This document shows positions 18,867 through 19,444 of a DNA stretch of 19,444 nucleotides, piece by piece. The DNA comes from Hyphochytrium catenoides. Taxonomy: Eukaryota; Sar; Hyphochytriomycetes; Hyphochytriales; Hyphochytriaceae. The stretch is taken from positions 9,073 through 28,516 of the forward strand of contig FLMG01004300.1 of the NCBI GenBank assembly GCA_900088475.1, read 5' to 3'. The position numbers and the translations under genes are program-made. Each line of letters opens with the position of its first letter. Position 1 is the stretch's first letter. The notes beneath the pieces are model-generated. The model was not told the origin of the DNA. It made no database searches and saw nothing but the letters and a program-made list of their open reading frames with translations.

Positions 18867-19444
18867 ATGGCGATCGAGGCGTGGTACATGGATGACTCTT
18901 CAGAGGATCAGCGGCTCCCTCATAAGCAGCAGCCCAACAAGCCTGCCAGTGGCCGCGTGCTTGACGATCTTGGAGTTTTCTACTGGAAGTTGGATGCCAC
19001 GAATCCTACTGAGGACCCTGAGTTCAAGAAGATTAAGGAGAAGCGCGGATACAACTACACGTGAGCGCACTAACATCTGATTGTCTGCCCCTCTCTTGAT
19101 CTCTCTTTGCCGTCGCTTCTCGATGGCTGAAGACTGATAGCTGATAGATTAGCTTCGCTCTCCTTCGTCCTCTATGTCCGTTGCTCACATGCCCTTGCTC
19201 TTGCAGTGATGTCATTACGATTGCCAAAGACAAGCTGCCTAACTATGAAGAGAAGATCAAGACGTTCTTTGAGGAGCACATCCACACCGACGAGGAGATC
19301 CGCCTCTGTCTGGAAGGGTCAGGATACTTTGACATCCGCGACTTCAAGGATCAGTGGATTCGCGTGCATCTTAAGGCCGGAGAGATGATCGTCCTTCCTG
19401 CGGGCAGCTATCATCGCTTTACCTTGGACTCTGACAACTATATC
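18867..19444 (+). CDS. ADI1: Acireductone dioxygenase, copy 2 (partial, cut by the right edge)
   Basis: The exons are 18867-19060 and 19207-19444 (the window edge), with a 146-nt intron (AC|GTGAGC ... TTGCAG|T) at exactly the same codon as in copy 1. The frame covers 144 residues; about 38 C-terminal residues should follow outside the window. The start at 18867 gives [10 protein letters not shown], aligning with copy 1; an upstream TTG is not needed. All four metal ligands (H89, H91, E95, H134) are kept. Exon 1 has the same length as in copy 1 but differs at about 59 of 194 bases. Exon 2 differs at about 21 of 238. A local protein difference is RDFKDQW against RDAEDQW. Both copies appear functional, so dose or expression differences are likelier than loss. 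Confidence 0.93.

Noticed and set aside
1-19444. CRISPR arrays, insertion sequences, phage or retroelement genes
   Set aside because: No spaced repeats, no transposase or reverse transcriptase motifs and no terminal repeats were found on either strand.

Overview
The window is nuclear DNA of a eukaryote, most likely a microbial one (protist or alga). The evidence is split genes with GT-AG introns whose codon phases match across junctions, two tRNA genes with T-run Pol III stops, an AN1 zinc-finger gene, long GA/CT microsatellites and wide non-coding gaps. There is no operon structure, and no Shine-Dalgarno logic was needed to explain any start. I cannot fix the lineage. The intron-rich, CT-rich style with some introns of only 39-52 nt is only a loose hint.

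Layout, left to right. (1) 2-373: the 3' end of a gene entering from the left, with weak resemblance to the four-jointed/FAM20-type secretory kinase C-terminus. (2) 374-2245: mostly non-coding, with one possible exon (1180-1582) and a tRNA-Cys(GCA) on the minus strand. (3) 2246-6551: an 11-exon gene (about 804 aa by my model) with a fibronectin type III domain in its C-terminal half and otherwise unrecognised sequence. (4) 7239-8156, minus: an intronless 305-aa protein with a C-terminal AN1 zinc finger. (5) 8480-11277: a block of about 2.8 kb dominated by GA/CT runs whose strand polarity switches several times. (6) 11300-13800: a difficult region with protein-like exon candidates on both strands; the best is a three-exon + strand 3' end at 13170-13797 with an acidic/basic tail. 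(7) A tRNA-Arg(CCG) on the minus strand at 13969-14041. (8) 14380-15138: an intronless, GC-rich NADP/F420-type oxidoreductase of bacterial appearance. (9) 15139-17066: mostly unexplained, with one candidate exon. (10) Two head-to-tail copies of acireductone dioxygenase (ADI1), each with one intron at the same codon; the second runs off the right edge.

The firm functional content is methionine salvage (two ADI1 copies), a redox enzyme probably acquired horizontally, a stress/ubiquitin-type zinc-finger protein and two tRNAs. Nothing suggests that these genes act in one pathway. The most informative observations are the mosaic similarity of the ADI1 copies (exon 1 about 70% identical, part of exon 2 nearly identical), which looks like gene conversion, and the transferred oxidoreductase. 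I do not see a convincing new multi-gene system.
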